A stretch of 64,000 nt of DNA from NCBI RefSeq assembly GCF_016461955.1, contig NZ_JADMNM010000009.1, forward strand, positions 19,862-83,861. The letters are read 5' to 3'. The notes beneath the pieces are model-generated. The model saw only the letters and a program-made list of their open reading frames with translations. It made no database searches and had not been told where the DNA came from. Of the stretch, positions 23,999 to 32,917 are shown one piece after another (the first letter of the stretch is position 1; every line of letters starts with the position of its first letter). The position numbers and the translations under genes are program-made. The stretch comes from Qipengyuania sp. YIM B01966. GTDB taxonomy: Bacteria; Pseudomonadota; Alphaproteobacteria; Sphingomonadales; Sphingomonadaceae.

Positions 23999-24102
23999 CC
24001 GAGCGGGCTCGCCCGGGCCTGCCCCCTTTTTGCCACTTTTTTGTTATGCAGCCGCCAGAGCGGTGCTATAGCGGCCTCCCATCCTTCAAGGGGACGTTAC
24101 TT

Positions 24103-24402
24103 ATGAAGACCATTTTCAAGACCGCCATGGTTGCTTCGGTTGCCGCGATGAGCCTCGGCCTCGCCGCTTGCGACAGCGCCGCCGAAAACGCTGCCGAAGA
24201 TCAGGCGCAGGACGTGCGTGAAGCTGGCGACGCTCAGGCTGACCAGATGGAAGCCAACGCCGAAGCCGTGCGTGACGCCGGTGGTTCGGAAGCGACCGCT
24301 GACACGCTGGAAGACAAGGCCGACGTGGTTGAAGAAAACGCCGACACCAAGGCTGACGCCATGGAAGACGCGGCTGACAACATGGACGCCGCTCCGGAAT
24401 AA
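24103..24402 (+). CDS. Small acidic Ala/Glu/Asp-rich lipoprotein
   Basis: A 99-residue secreted lipoprotein. The signal peptide ends in a lipobox (LGLAAC, Cys at about residue 23). The mature part is a highly acidic, alanine-rich helix-forming chain with loose heptad-like repeats (ENAAEDQAQDVREAGDAQAD, EDKADVVEENADTKADAMED). No domain is recognised. A ribosome site (AAGGGGACG) precedes the ATG and a strong intrinsic terminator follows, so it is a compact, probably well expressed monocistronic gene. Function unknown; Lpp-like or stress-related envelope roles are only possibilities. Confidence 0.8.
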   Translation: MKTIFKTAMVASVAAMSLGLAACDSAAENAAEDQAQDVREAGDAQADQMEANAEAVRDAGGSEATADTLEDKADVVEENADTKADAMEDAADNMDAAPE

Positions 24403-24420
24403 TCCGCAAGGATTGATCAG

Positions 24421-24456
24421 AAAGGCCGGCCTCGGGAGACTGGGGCCGGCTTTTTT
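24421..24456 (+). terminator. Intrinsic terminator after the acidic lipoprotein gene
   Basis: GCCGGCC (24425-24431) pairs with GGCCGGC (24444-24450), extended by TC/GG inside and AAAG/TTTT outside, and is followed by six T residues at 24451-24456. It ends the lipoprotein transcript 20 bases after the stop. On the opposite strand only three T residues follow, so it may also stop phhA transcription weakly. Confidence 0.85.
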
Positions 24457-24462
24457 GTGTTC

Positions 24463-25404
24463 TCAGACGGGTGAGGCGCCTGACCCTCGCCCGCCGCGCA
24501 GCAGATATTCCTGCGTGCCCCGATGCAGCACGTTATCTACGTCGATCACCGCCGAATTGGCGTAAGTGAAAGCCGGTGGCAGGCTGCGATAAAGCCGGTC
24601 GAAATCGCGCTCGACCGTCTGGCGGTAAAGATCGGCGAAGCTGTCGATGACGAAATAGGTCGGCTGCAGGTCACTGATCACGTAATCGGTCCGCATCACG
24701 CGGTCGACATTGAGCATGATCCGGTTGGGGCTGGCTGCTTCGGTCGCGAAGACTACCTCGGTCGGCCCTGATAGAATCCCCGCGCCATAAGCGCGCACAT
24801 CGCCCTCACCCTCGAGGATGAGTCCGAATTCGACGGTGTACCAGTACAAGGCCCCGAGCGCTTTCAGCCGGTTGTAGCGCATCGCCTTCCACCCGGCGCG
24901 GCCATATTCTTGCATGTAATCGGCATAGACCGGGTCGGCCAGCATCGGCACATGGCCGAACACATCGTGGAACACGTCGGGCTCCTGGATGTAATCGAAT
25001 GTCTCGCGGGTGCGGATGAAATTGCCCGCGGGGAAGCGCCGATTGGCGAGGTGCCAGAAGAACACGTGATCGGGGATCAGCATCGGCACCGGCACCACGC
25101 TCCAGCCCGTCAAGGCACCCAGTTCCTCGCTCAACCGGCCGAATTCGGGAATCCCGCCGCGCCCCAGATCGAGCCGCTCCAGCCCTGCCATGAAAGCGCT
25201 TGCCGCGCGGCCGGGCAGCACCTCCATCTGGCGGGCGAACAAATCATCCCAGATGCGGTGATCTTCTGCGCTATAGGTGGCCTGAGCGGGCTCCAGCCAG
25301 TCATCGCCGAGATGTGCCGGCTTTTGCAGCGGGGCAGTGAACACCTCGGGCGGCAGATCGGGCAGGGCGGCAAAATCGCTGTTCGGTTCGAGGACGGTGG
25401 CCAT
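24463..25404 (-). CDS. phhA: Phenylalanine 4-monooxygenase
   Basis: Iron- and tetrahydropterin-dependent hydroxylase that turns phenylalanine into tyrosine. The catalytic domain shows the iron ligands in the EPDVFHDVFGHVPML motif (two His) and in YWYTVEFGL (Glu), with the family's PTEVVFA and TDYVISDLQPTYFVI segments. The 313-residue single-domain form without regulatory ACT domain is standard for bacteria. It is not followed by the usual pterin dehydratase (phhB). The ATG at 25404 is preceded by a Shine-Dalgarno-poor region; another start at 25412 is in a different frame. Confidence 0.95.
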   Translation of the reverse strand: MATVLEPNSDFAALPDLPPEVFTAPLQKPAHLGDDWLEPAQATYSAEDHRIWDDLFARQMEVLPGRAASAFMAGLERLDLGRGGIPEFGRLSEELGALTGWSVVPVPMLIPDHVFFWHLANRRFPAGNFIRTRETFDYIQEPDVFHDVFGHVPMLADPVYADYMQEYGRAGWKAMRYNRLKALGALYWYTVEFGLILEGEGDVRAYGAGILSGPTEVVFATEAASPNRIMLNVDRVMRTDYVISDLQPTYFVIDSFADLYRQTVERDFDRLYRSLPPAFTYANSAVIDVDNVLHRGTQEYLLRGGRGSGASPV

Positions 25405-25433
25405 GCCCGCAACCTAGCAGCGGCCCGGCCCGC

Positions 25434-26675
25434 TTACAAACGCGGGGCGCTGCCTTCGTCGCTGGTCGCGACAATGCCACGCGCGATGAGCTCACCAATC
25501 GCCGCGTCGGACAGGCCGAGACGATCGGCAAGCACCTCCTCGCTATGCTGGCCGAGGAACGGGGCCGGTCGCGGTGCGCCGGCGGGCTCGCCCGGTATGG
25601 CGGCGAAGGATCGCGGCGCGGGGTAGTCGAACCCGCTGGGATTACCCTTGGTCAGCGCAAACAGCGGGTTCTCCGTCACCAGCGCGGGATCGCGCGCCGC
25701 CTCATACGCGGTGCGATAGCGTTCATAGGTCGCGCCAGCCGCCGCGAGGCGCGTGGACAGTTCGGCGTAATCCGAGTTGCTGGCAGCGTCCTGCAGAATG
25801 GCAAACAGCGCCTCGCGGTGCGTGAAGCGGTTGCGGTCGCTAGTGGTGAAGCTGACCCCGGTGCGGGTTTCGAGCGCAGCAATGTCTTGCGCGACACCGA
25901 GCGCCTCGATCAATCCACGCCATTGCTTGGCGGTCAGCGCGGCGACCATGAAGCGCACCCCATCGCGGCTGGTGAAATCGCGCCCCAGTGCCCCCCATAT
26001 GGCGTTGCCGAGCCGTTCGCGATCACTGCCCCGATAGAGCATTTCGGCCATCGCCCCGCTGTTGGCAAAGGTGCCGAGCGCGACATCGCCCAGCGGCACG
26101 CGCAGTTCGATGCCTTCGCCGGTCAGGTCACGCTGGCGCAGCGCCGCCAGCAGCGCGAAGGCGCAATAGGCGCCGGTGATGAAGTCCCAGGCGGGGAGCA
26201 CCTGGTTGACCGGCGGGGCAGTGGCCGCGTCCCATTCGGCCGGGCCGGTCATCAGCGGATAGCCGGTGGCGGCATTGACGGTGAAATCCATCGCCTGGCG
26301 CCCGTCATGCCAGCCCATTATCCGCACGGAAACGAGGTCGGGCCGCTCTTGCGCGATAGCCTCGTGCGACAGGAAGCTGCCCGCCGGGAGGTTGGTAATC
26401 AGCTGCCCCGTCTGCCGCACCAGTTCGACCAGCAATTCGCGCCCCTCGGCCCCCGCCAGATCGAGCGCGACGCTTTTCTTCGCGCGGTTGAGGTTCTCCC
26501 ACGACAGCGAGCGCCCTTCGGCCGTTTGCATATAGCGATCATAGTCGAGCCCGCCGCCGATCTGGTCGACCCGGATGACCTCAGCGCCCATCTGCGCGCA
26601 ATAGAGCCCCGCCGTGGGGGATGCGACGAAGCTTGAAACCTCGATGATGCCGAGGCCGGCGAGGAGGTTGTACAT
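25434..26675 (-). CDS. CaiB/BaiF family CoA transferase
   Basis: Family III CoA transferase (or alpha-methylacyl-CoA racemase relative), 413 residues. Seen: the start LLAGLGIIEVSSFVASPTAG, the GADVI-like MGAEVIRVDQIGGG strand, NRAKKSVALDL, and the active-site Asp in LPAWDFITGAYCAFALLAAL. Start chosen at the ATG at 26675, where the family begins; the frame continues upstream inside the acyl-CoA dehydrogenase gene but without similarity. It lies 16 bases after the acyl-CoA dehydrogenase and is probably in an operon with it. Substrate unknown; the pair suggests breakdown of a branched or dicarboxylic acyl-CoA. Confidence 0.88.
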   Translation of the reverse strand: MYNLLAGLGIIEVSSFVASPTAGLYCAQMGAEVIRVDQIGGGLDYDRYMQTAEGRSLSWENLNRAKKSVALDLAGAEGRELLVELVRQTGQLITNLPAGSFLSHEAIAQERPDLVSVRIMGWHDGRQAMDFTVNAATGYPLMTGPAEWDAATAPPVNQVLPAWDFITGAYCAFALLAALRQRDLTGEGIELRVPLGDVALGTFANSGAMAEMLYRGSDRERLGNAIWGALGRDFTSRDGVRFMVAALTAKQWRGLIEALGVAQDIAALETRTGVSFTTSDRNRFTHREALFAILQDAASNSDYAELSTRLAAAGATYERYRTAYEAARDPALVTENPLFALTKGNPSGFDYPAPRSFAAIPGEPAGAPRPAPFLGQHSEEVLADRLGLSDAAIGELIARGIVATSDEGSAPRL

Positions 26676-26691
26676 CGCGCCCGCCGACCGG

Positions 26692-27870
26692 TCAGCCCTG
26701 CGCCCCGGCGGCGAACTGGCGCAGCATCGCCTTGGCGATGACCAGCTGCATGATTTGGGTGGTGCCTTCGTAAATGCGGTAGATGCGGCTGTCGCGGAAG
26801 AAGCGCTCGGCCTCGTACTCCGCCAGATAACCCGCCCCACCATGGATCTGGACGCAGCGATCCGCCACGCGGCCGCACATTTCGGAGGCGAACATCTTGG
26901 CGCTGGCGGCCTTCAGCAGCACCGCCTCGCCCGCATCCGCGCGCGCGCAGGCATCGCGGATCATGCATTCGGCGGCGTAAATCTCCGCCTCGCTATCGGC
27001 CAGCATCGCCTGCACCAGCTGGAAATTGGCGATCGGCTCGCCAAATGCCTTGCGCTCGGAGGCGTAGCGGATGGCCGTGTCGAGGATGCGGCGGGCATAG
27101 CCCGCGCTCGCCGCAGCGACCGACAGGCGGCCATTATCGAGGCTCTGCATCGCGGTGGCAAAACCGCGCCCTTCCTCGCCGCCGAGCAGGGCATCGCCCG
27201 GCACCTTGACCTCGTCGAGATAGATGTCGGCGATCTGGCTGCCTTCCTGGCCCATCTTCTTGTCGGGCTTGCCGACGCTGACGCCCGCCGTCTCCATATC
27301 GACCAGAAAGGCCGAGACATGGGCGTTGCGCGGCAGCGCCTCTTTCTCGGTGCGGGCCATGATCAGCCCGAGCTTCGCGAACGGGGCATTGGTGATGTAC
27401 CGCTTCGAGCCCGAAAGGACATAGCCATTGCCTTCGCGCCGCGCGGTCGTCTGCATCGCCGCGCTGTCCGAGCCCGAGCCCGGTTCGGTGAGGCCGAAAC
27501 AGGCAATCTCGCCAGCCGCCAGCCGGGGAAGCCATTCGCGCTTTTGTTCTTCGGTTCCTGAATTCTTGATCGCCGAGCAGACCATGCCGAGATTGATCGA
27601 GGTGATCGAGCGATAGGCCGGCAGCGCATAGGACAGGACGCGGATCGTCTCGACATACTGGCTGATATTCATGCCCGCGCCGCCATATTCTTCGGGCATG
27701 GTCAGGCCGAACAGCCCCATCTCGCGCATTTCCGCCATGATGTCGGCGGGGATTTCATTGGCCGCGATGACCTGCGGTTCTGCCGGGATCAGCCGTTCGC
27801 GGACATAGCGGTTCAGCTGGTCGATGAACTGGTCGAAGATTTCGGGGTCCATCCCGGTAGCCATGGTCAT
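26692..27870 (-). CDS. Acyl-CoA dehydrogenase
   Basis: FAD-dependent oxidation of acyl-CoA to enoyl-CoA. Family motifs: CFGLTEPGSGSDSAAMQTTA (FAD/substrate loop), GRLSVAAASAGYARR, QIHGGAGYLAEYEAERFFRD and the catalytic Glu in RIYEGTTQI. 392 residues. Start at ATG 27870 (MTMATGMDPEIFDQF); the second ATG six bases later is also possible. It heads an operon with the CoA transferase and is preceded by a small lipoprotein gene 12 bases upstream. Chain-length specificity cannot be deduced safely. Confidence 0.94.
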   Translation of the reverse strand: MTMATGMDPEIFDQFIDQLNRYVRERLIPAEPQVIAANEIPADIMAEMREMGLFGLTMPEEYGGAGMNISQYVETIRVLSYALPAYRSITSINLGMVCSAIKNSGTEEQKREWLPRLAAGEIACFGLTEPGSGSDSAAMQTTARREGNGYVLSGSKRYITNAPFAKLGLIMARTEKEALPRNAHVSAFLVDMETAGVSVGKPDKKMGQEGSQIADIYLDEVKVPGDALLGGEEGRGFATAMQSLDNGRLSVAAASAGYARRILDTAIRYASERKAFGEPIANFQLVQAMLADSEAEIYAAECMIRDACARADAGEAVLLKAASAKMFASEMCGRVADRCVQIHGGAGYLAEYEAERFFRDSRIYRIYEGTTQIMQLVIAKAMLRQFAAGAQG

Positions 27871-27882
27871 GCGGAAAGTCCT

Positions 27883-28113
27883 TTACTGGCGAGATTCAGG
27901 GGATTCTTCGATCGGCTGCGTGCCGATTGCAGGCGATGCGGCGCCGGGCATCGGGCCGCGGCGCTCTTCGATGCGGGCGGCGGCCCGGTCGAGCGCGCGA
28001 GCATCGCCAACGGTGACGCCTCCGGGACCGGGATCGTTATCGGCCTGCCCGCACGCGCCCAGAAGGCAGGCGGCCAGCGGTGGCAACAGCAGGGCAGAGA
28101 TCGACCGGACCAT
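27883..28113 (-). CDS. Small lipoprotein of unknown function
   Basis: A 76-residue protein with a signal peptide ending in a lipobox (LLGAC, Cys near residue 21), followed by a short polar chain (GQADNDPGPGGVTVGDARAL) and a charged Arg/Glu segment. The Met at 28113 gives a normal signal peptide, whereas the longer frame from 28191 adds a non-signal stretch. It ends 12 bases before the acyl-CoA dehydrogenase start and may be cotranscribed. Unknown role; the short length leaves some doubt that it is translated. Confidence 0.6.
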   Translation of the reverse strand: MVRSISALLLPPLAACLLGACGQADNDPGPGGVTVGDARALDRAAARIEERRGPMPGAASPAIGTQPIEESPESRQ

Positions 28114-28230
28114 CCCCGCACCATAATCAAGCGCAGGCAAAGGAAAAGCGGGCGAATCGCCTGCGCGATCGCCCGCTTTGCCTGTGACCATGCGTGACCC
28201 TACGGCATTGCCGGAAAGGGCCGGGGCGAT

Positions 28231-28590
28231 TTATTCGGTCGCCGCTTCCGCCGCATTGGTCGCCGCTTCGGCCGCGTTGGCGGCAGCCTGGGCGCGGGCA
28301 GCAACGTCCTGCGCGTTCTGCGCCGCTTGCTCGGCGGTCGCCGTGGCCGAAGCGGCCGGTGCCGGGCTGGTCGTCGTCGCGGCAGGAGCCGTAGCGCCTG
28401 TCGTCGCCGTTGTGGTGGTCGCCGCGGTGCCTTCGACCGGCAGCGCCTCGGTCTGGCTCAGTGCTTCGTCGGCCGGCATCTCGACCGTATCGGCGACCGC
28501 TTCCTCCGAAGCGTTGTCGGCGCTGCCGCAGGCGGACAGGGCCAGCAGCGCAGCGGCGGGGAGGGCGAGGCGGGCAAGGGTCTTCATCAT
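28231..28590 (-). CDS. Small Ala/Thr-rich lipoprotein
   Basis: A 119-residue secreted lipoprotein. The signal peptide carries a lipobox (ALSAC), then an acidic stretch, a Thr/Ala-rich low-complexity linker (TTTTATTGATAPAATTT) and an alanine-rich helical tail ending in near-repeats (NAAEAATNAAEAATE). Two adjacent ATG codons at 28590 and 28587 follow a GGAGAC ribosome site; either may be used. It is divergent from recQ. Similar in build to the lipoprotein at 24.1 kb. Function unknown. Confidence 0.72.
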   Translation of the reverse strand: MMKTLARLALPAAALLALSACGSADNASEEAVADTVEMPADEALSQTEALPVEGTAATTTTATTGATAPAATTTSPAPAASATATAEQAAQNAQDVAARAQAAANAAEAATNAAEAATE

Positions 28591-28727
28591 CAGGTCTCCG
28601 TCAGGCGGTGCGGCCCGGTGCCGCCACCGCATGGCCGCGATGTATCGCGCCCTGCGCGCTGCGGCAAACGGGTACATCGGCGCGATGCACCATTCCGTTT
28701 GTCCGGCAGGGCTGCCAAAGCAGCCTG

Positions 28728-30515
28728 ATGGTCGCCGCCACCCTCTCGAATGCGCCGCTGGACAGCGCCCGCCACCGGTTGCGCGAGCTGTTCGGCTTTG
28801 CCGATTTCCGCGGCGTGCAGGCCCAGGTGGTGGCGCGCGTACTTGCCGGCCAATCGACGCTGGCGGTGATGCCCACGGGCGCCGGTAAATCGCTGACTTA
28901 TCAATTGCCGGCCACCATGCTCGAGGGCACCTGCATCGTCATCTCGCCGCTGATCGCCTTGATGCACGACCAGTTGCGCGCCGCGCGCGCGAACGGCATC
29001 CGCGCCGCCACGCTGACCAGCGCCGATACCGACCGAGAAACAACCATCGCCGCATTCCGGGCGGGCGAGCTGGACTTGCTCTACGTGGCGCCGGAACGGG
29101 CCAGCCAGCCGCATTTCCGAGATCTGCTGACCAGCGCGCCGATCGCCTTGTTCGCAATCGACGAGGCGCATTGCGTGTCGGAATGGGGCCACGATTTTCG
29201 GCCCGATTATCGCCTGCTGCGCCCGTTGATGGATGCCCTCCCCGATGTCCCGCGCCTGGCGCTGACCGCGACGGCGGATGCCCATACGCGGGCCGACATC
29301 CTCGCCCAGCTCGGGATTGATGCCGCGGGCATCATTATCGCCGGGTTCGATCGGCCCAACATCAGCTACGCGATTCGCCCGCGCGATGGCGGGGTGCGCC
29401 AGCTGGCCGCGCTGATGGCCGCTGCGCCTGGCCCCGGCATCATTTATGCGCCCACCCGGCGCAAGGTCGAAGAACTGGCCGAGCGCCTCGCGGCGACCAC
29501 CGGGCGCAGTGTGCGGCCCTATCATGCCGGGCTCGACCCCGCGGTGCGGGCAGGCAACCAGGCCGCGTTCGTCGAGAGTGAAGACATGGTAATGGTGGCC
29601 ACGGTGGCGTTCGGCATGGGCATCGACAAGCCCGACGTGCGCTTCGTTGCCCATGCGGGCATCCCCAAATCGATCGAAAGCTATTACCAGGAAACCGGCC
29701 GTGCGGGGCGCGATGGCGACCCGGCGCAGGCGGTGCTGTTCTGGTCCGCCGAGGATTTTGTCCGCGCCCGCCAGCGGCTGGCCGAGGTCGATGACGGCCG
29801 AGTTGCGGCCGAACGCGCGCGGCTCGACGCGCTGGCCGGGCTGGTCGAAACCGCCGGCTGCCGGCGCGCGGTGCTGCTCCGCCATTTCGGTGAAGCCCCG
29901 CCGGACGAGTGCGGCAATTGCGACAATTGTCTCGAAAAGCCCGCAGTGCGCGACGCGACCGAGCTTGCCCGCAAGCTGCTATCTGCCGTTTATCGTACAG
30001 GGCAGAGCTTCGGCTTCGGCTATGTCCAGAATGTGCTCACGGGGAACGCCGACGAACGGGTTCGGCAGCGCGGGCACGACGCGCTGGGTGTGTTCGGCAT
30101 CGTCGATTCGGGCGAAGCGCCGTTGCTGCGCCCGGTTAGCCGCGCCTTGCAGGCACGCGGCACGCTGGTCGCGACCCAGCACGGCGGCCTGGCATTGGGC
30201 GGCAATGCGCGCGCGGTGCTTAAGGGCGAGGAGACAGTCGAGATCGTGATCCCGCCAGCCAGCCGCAAACGGCGCGGCGCAGTGGCGAACCCCGTCGGTG
30301 ACCCGCTGTTCGACGCGCTGCGTGAATTGCGGCGCAAGCTTGCTCAGGATGGAGGCGTGCCACCCTACGTCATCTTCCACGACGCCACGCTGCGCGAAAT
30401 CGCGGCAGCTCGGCCCGCCAGCCCTGCCGCACTGGCGCGTGTCCCCGGCGTGGGCGCGAAGAAGCTCGAGGCGTATGGTGCCGAGCTGCTCGACGCGGTG
30501 CGCCAGTATGGTTAG
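28728..30515 (+). CDS. recQ: ATP-dependent DNA helicase RecQ
   Basis: 3'-5' DNA helicase for recombination and fork repair. Domain order: helicase core with Walker A (VMPTGAGKS) and DEAH box (FAIDEAHCVSEWGHDFRPDY), second RecA lobe (QETGRAGRDG), zinc-binding cysteines (AGCRRAV... then CGNCDNC), RQC winged helix, and a C-terminal HRDC domain (PYVIFHDATLREIA, VPGVGAKKLEAYG). 595 residues, standard. The ATG at 28728 gives the family start (SARHRLRELFGFADFR). Upstream in-frame codons lie inside the promoter region of the divergent lipoprotein. Confidence 0.95.
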   Translation: MVAATLSNAPLDSARHRLRELFGFADFRGVQAQVVARVLAGQSTLAVMPTGAGKSLTYQLPATMLEGTCIVISPLIALMHDQLRAARANGIRAATLTSADTDRETTIAAFRAGELDLLYVAPERASQPHFRDLLTSAPIALFAIDEAHCVSEWGHDFRPDYRLLRPLMDALPDVPRLALTATADAHTRADILAQLGIDAAGIIIAGFDRPNISYAIRPRDGGVRQLAALMAAAPGPGIIYAPTRRKVEELAERLAATTGRSVRPYHAGLDPAVRAGNQAAFVESEDMVMVATVAFGMGIDKPDVRFVAHAGIPKSIESYYQETGRAGRDGDPAQAVLFWSAEDFVRARQRLAEVDDGRVAAERARLDALAGLVETAGCRRAVLLRHFGEAPPDECGNCDNCLEKPAVRDATELARKLLSAVYRTGQSFGFGYVQNVLTGNADERVRQRGHDALGVFGIVDSGEAPLLRPVSRALQARGTLVATQHGGLALGGNARAVLKGEETVEIVIPPASRKRRGAVANPVGDPLFDALRELRRKLAQDGGVPPYVIFHDATLREIAAARPASPAALARVPGVGAKKLEAYGAELLDAVRQYG

Positions 30516-30549
30516 CAGCTTCTTAATCATGTGCCGTTATCGCGGTGGT

Positions 30550-31533
30550 ATGGCAAACTTACGCCCCGCTCTGCCCGGCCGTCCGCCGCTCATCGCCACC
30601 GCCACGCTGGCGGCATTGGCGGTGCTGGCGATCCCGGCGGCGGCGCTGCTGGCACAGCCGGCCGCTGGCGCTTTCGCCATCCGTGAAACCGGCTTGCGTT
30701 ATACCAGCCTGCAACAAGCGGTTGAAGCGATCGGCGCGGGTAGCGGCACGATCGTCGTCCCCACCGGCATCCATCGGCAATGCGCGGTGCAGCAGGCGGG
30801 TACCGTGCGCTTTGAAGCGGCGGAGCCCGGCCACGCGATCTTCGACGGCGTTGCTTGCGAGGGCAAGGCGGCACTGGTCCTGCGGGGCCGCAGCGCCGAG
30901 GTGGATGGCCTGATCTTTCAGAACATTGCCGTCCCTGATTTTAACGGCGCTGGTATCCGGCTGGAGCGCGGCGACCTCACCGTGCGGCAAAGCTGGTTTC
31001 GCGCCAGCCAGCAGGGAATTCTCTCGGCCACCGATGCCACGGGCCGGATATTGATCGACAAGTCCACCTTCACCCGGCTCGGCACCTGCGAAGGGCCCGG
31101 CGGATGCGCGCATTCAGTGTATATCGGTGATTATGGTTCGTTGACGGTCACACGCTCGCGGTTCGAGCAGGGCAGTGGCGGGCACTACCTCAAATCGCGC
31201 GCCGCGCGGGTCGATATTCGCGGCAACAGCTTTGACGACTCTGCGGGGACCCGGACCAATTACATGATCGACCTCCCAGCCGGTGCGGTCGGGCAGATTG
31301 CCGGTAACTGGTTCGTGCAGGGCGCCAGCAAGGAAAATTACTCGGCGTTCGTCGCGGTCGGGGCCGAGGATCGGCTGCATAGCTCGGCCGGCTTGGCGAT
31401 CCGCGGCAATAATGCCCGGATTGTCCCCGGCATTCGGCGGCAGACCGTGTTCGTCGCGGACTGGAGCGGCGAGGCGCTGCGTCTCTCCGACAATAGCCTC
31501 GGCACCGGGCTCACCGCCTTCGAACGGCGCTGA
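30550..31533 (+). CDS. Secreted right-handed parallel beta-helix protein
   Basis: 327 residues. An N-terminal hydrophobic signal segment (ATATLAALAVLAIPAAALLAQ) is followed by a beta-helix domain with short repeated strands (GIRLERGDLTVRQSWFRAS, GRILIDKSTFTR, SVYIGDYGSLTVTRSRFE). Such folds bind or cleave polysaccharides, but no catalytic set is recognised here. Three in-frame ATGs exist (30508, 30529, 30550); the last gives the most compact signal peptide but the choice is uncertain. The first would overlap the recQ stop. A role in extracellular or capsular polysaccharide handling is inference. Confidence 0.75.
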   Translation: MANLRPALPGRPPLIATATLAALAVLAIPAAALLAQPAAGAFAIRETGLRYTSLQQAVEAIGAGSGTIVVPTGIHRQCAVQQAGTVRFEAAEPGHAIFDGVACEGKAALVLRGRSAEVDGLIFQNIAVPDFNGAGIRLERGDLTVRQSWFRASQQGILSATDATGRILIDKSTFTRLGTCEGPGGCAHSVYIGDYGSLTVTRSRFEQGSGGHYLKSRAARVDIRGNSFDDSAGTRTNYMIDLPAGAVGQIAGNWFVQGASKENYSAFVAVGAEDRLHSSAGLAIRGNNARIVPGIRRQTVFVADWSGEALRLSDNSLGTGLTAFERR

Positions 31534-31581
31534 GGAACGCGCCAGCCCAGCACGGCGTTGCTCTTGCACAAGGAGCAAGTG

Positions 31582-31845
31582 ATGGCTGGCGGATGGACGC
31601 GCGATGGCGCGGTGCAGGATCAGATCGACGATACGGTGAAAGATGCGGTCGCCGCGGCCCGCGCGCGGATGGCGGCGGGGCCGAGTGCGGAATATTGCGA
31701 TGAATGCGGTGAGCCGATCCCGCCGCGGCGACGCGAAGCGCTTCCCGGCGTACGCACCTGCATCGCCTGCCAGGCCGAACGCGACCGGGCCGTGCGGCAT
31801 TCTGCCATCAATCGCCGGGGAAGCAAGGACAGCCAGCTGCGCTAA
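31582..31845 (+). CDS. DksA/TraR-type C4 zinc finger protein
   Basis: 87 residues with a C-terminal four-cysteine zinc finger (YCDECGEPIPPRRREALPG, then CIACQAE) typical of the short TraR/DksA-like proteins that bind RNA polymerase through its secondary channel. The acidic coiled-coil part is only about 40 residues (QDQIDDTVKDAVAAARARM), much shorter than in DksA. Its start ATG 31582 has an AGGAG ribosome site. It ends in a CTAA overlap with the convergent ribA gene. Function as a true transcription regulator is unproven. Confidence 0.82.
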   Translation: MAGGWTRDGAVQDQIDDTVKDAVAAARARMAAGPSAEYCDECGEPIPPRRREALPGVRTCIACQAERDRAVRHSAINRRGSKDSQLR

Positions 31846-32858
31846 TCAAGCAGATGGCCGCTGCGCGCCCGCTTGGTATTGAGGTAATGCTGATTATGCG
31901 GGTTGGACGGCAGTTGGTGCGGCACACGCTCGAGCACCTCGACCCCTTCTTTCGCGAGCGCGGCAACCTTGGCCGGGTTGTTGGTCATCAATCTGACAGT
32001 GCTGACGCCGAGCAGTTCGAGCATTCGCGCGGCGGTGGCGAAATCGCGTGCCTCATCAGGCAGGCCGAGCCGCTGATTGGCCTCGACCGTATCGAACCCC
32101 TGATCCTGCAGCCGATAGGCGCGCAGCTTGTTGATCAAACCGATCCCGCGCCCTTCCTGCCGCAGATATAGCAGTACCCCCCAGCCGCCCCCGGCCGCCT
32201 CCGCCGCCATCGCGCTGAGCGCCGCGTCGAGCTGCGGTCCGCAATCGCATTTGAGACTGCCGAGGATGTCGCCCGTCAAGCATTCGGAATGCAGCCGGAC
32301 CAGCGGGGTGCGGCCTCCATCCGGCACGCCGATCAGTAAAGCGACGTGCTCGCGCAAATCATCGGGCGATCGGAAGGCGACGATTTCCGTCTCTTCGCAC
32401 GCCGCTACCGGCAATTTTGCGCGGGTGATGATGGCGAGCTGTGCCGGATCGGCCTGTGCCGCCAGATCGCCTACGGCGACAAGCTGGGCTTCCCCCGCAT
32501 CGACGGGATCGACCAGGAAGGCGGGCAGTATGCCTGCGCGACGCGCCAGTTCGAGCGCAGCGACTGCTTCTTCGGGCCAATCAAGCGGGAGCGCCTGAAA
32601 CGGTCCCTTCAGGGGAAAGACAAGGTCGAGCGCCGGGTCAGCCACGGCGCGCGCATTGGCGGGTGTGAACGGCTCCGCCGCGCGGATCAGCACCGGCGCG
32701 TGCGGCGCCGCAGCGTCCCGCTGGTTGGCGAGCTTGAGCGTGGCAGCTCGCGCCGCCGAGATAAGCATCATGGGTGAGCTGGCGCAGGCTGCCACGCCAG
32801 TTTCCGCCGGGAGCAGAATCGGGCCGCCGGCAAATTCGACCGGCCAGCCATGCCGCAA
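31842..32858 (-). CDS. ribA: GTP cyclohydrolase II with degenerate RibB-like N-terminal domain
   Basis: First enzyme of riboflavin synthesis. The catalytic C-terminal domain (from about residue 140) has the zinc cysteines in CLTGDILGSLKCDC, LRQEGRGIGL and the GTP-binding late region, ending NPHNQHYLNTKRARSGHLL. The first 130 residues look like a worn-down DHBP synthase: a helix reading RAAQAIDALRHGWPVEF continues upstream of the only available start, TTG at 32858. No DDEDREND acid motif is seen, so it is probably inactive as RibB. Reading back to the TGA near 32958 there is no ATG, GTG or TTG, so the true start is unclear. Follows xthA by 59 bases. Confidence 0.88.
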   Translation of the reverse strand: MRHGWPVEFAGGPILLPAETGVAACASSPMMLISAARAATLKLANQRDAAAPHAPVLIRAAEPFTPANARAVADPALDLVFPLKGPFQALPLDWPEEAVAALELARRAGILPAFLVDPVDAGEAQLVAVGDLAAQADPAQLAIITRAKLPVAACEETEIVAFRSPDDLREHVALLIGVPDGGRTPLVRLHSECLTGDILGSLKCDCGPQLDAALSAMAAEAAGGGWGVLLYLRQEGRGIGLINKLRAYRLQDQGFDTVEANQRLGLPDEARDFATAARMLELLGVSTVRLMTNNPAKVAALAKEGVEVLERVPHQLPSNPHNQHYLNTKRARSGHLLD

Positions 32859-32917
32859 GGCATCGATGGCCTGAGCGGCGCGTCGCGCAGGCGAAGTAGG
32901 AGGGTTCTCCCACCCGT

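Noticed and set aside
28728..31533. recQ plus beta-helix protein as a defence or conflict island
   Set aside because: recQ is complete and housekeeping in form; the neighbours show no toxin, nuclease or mobile-element features.
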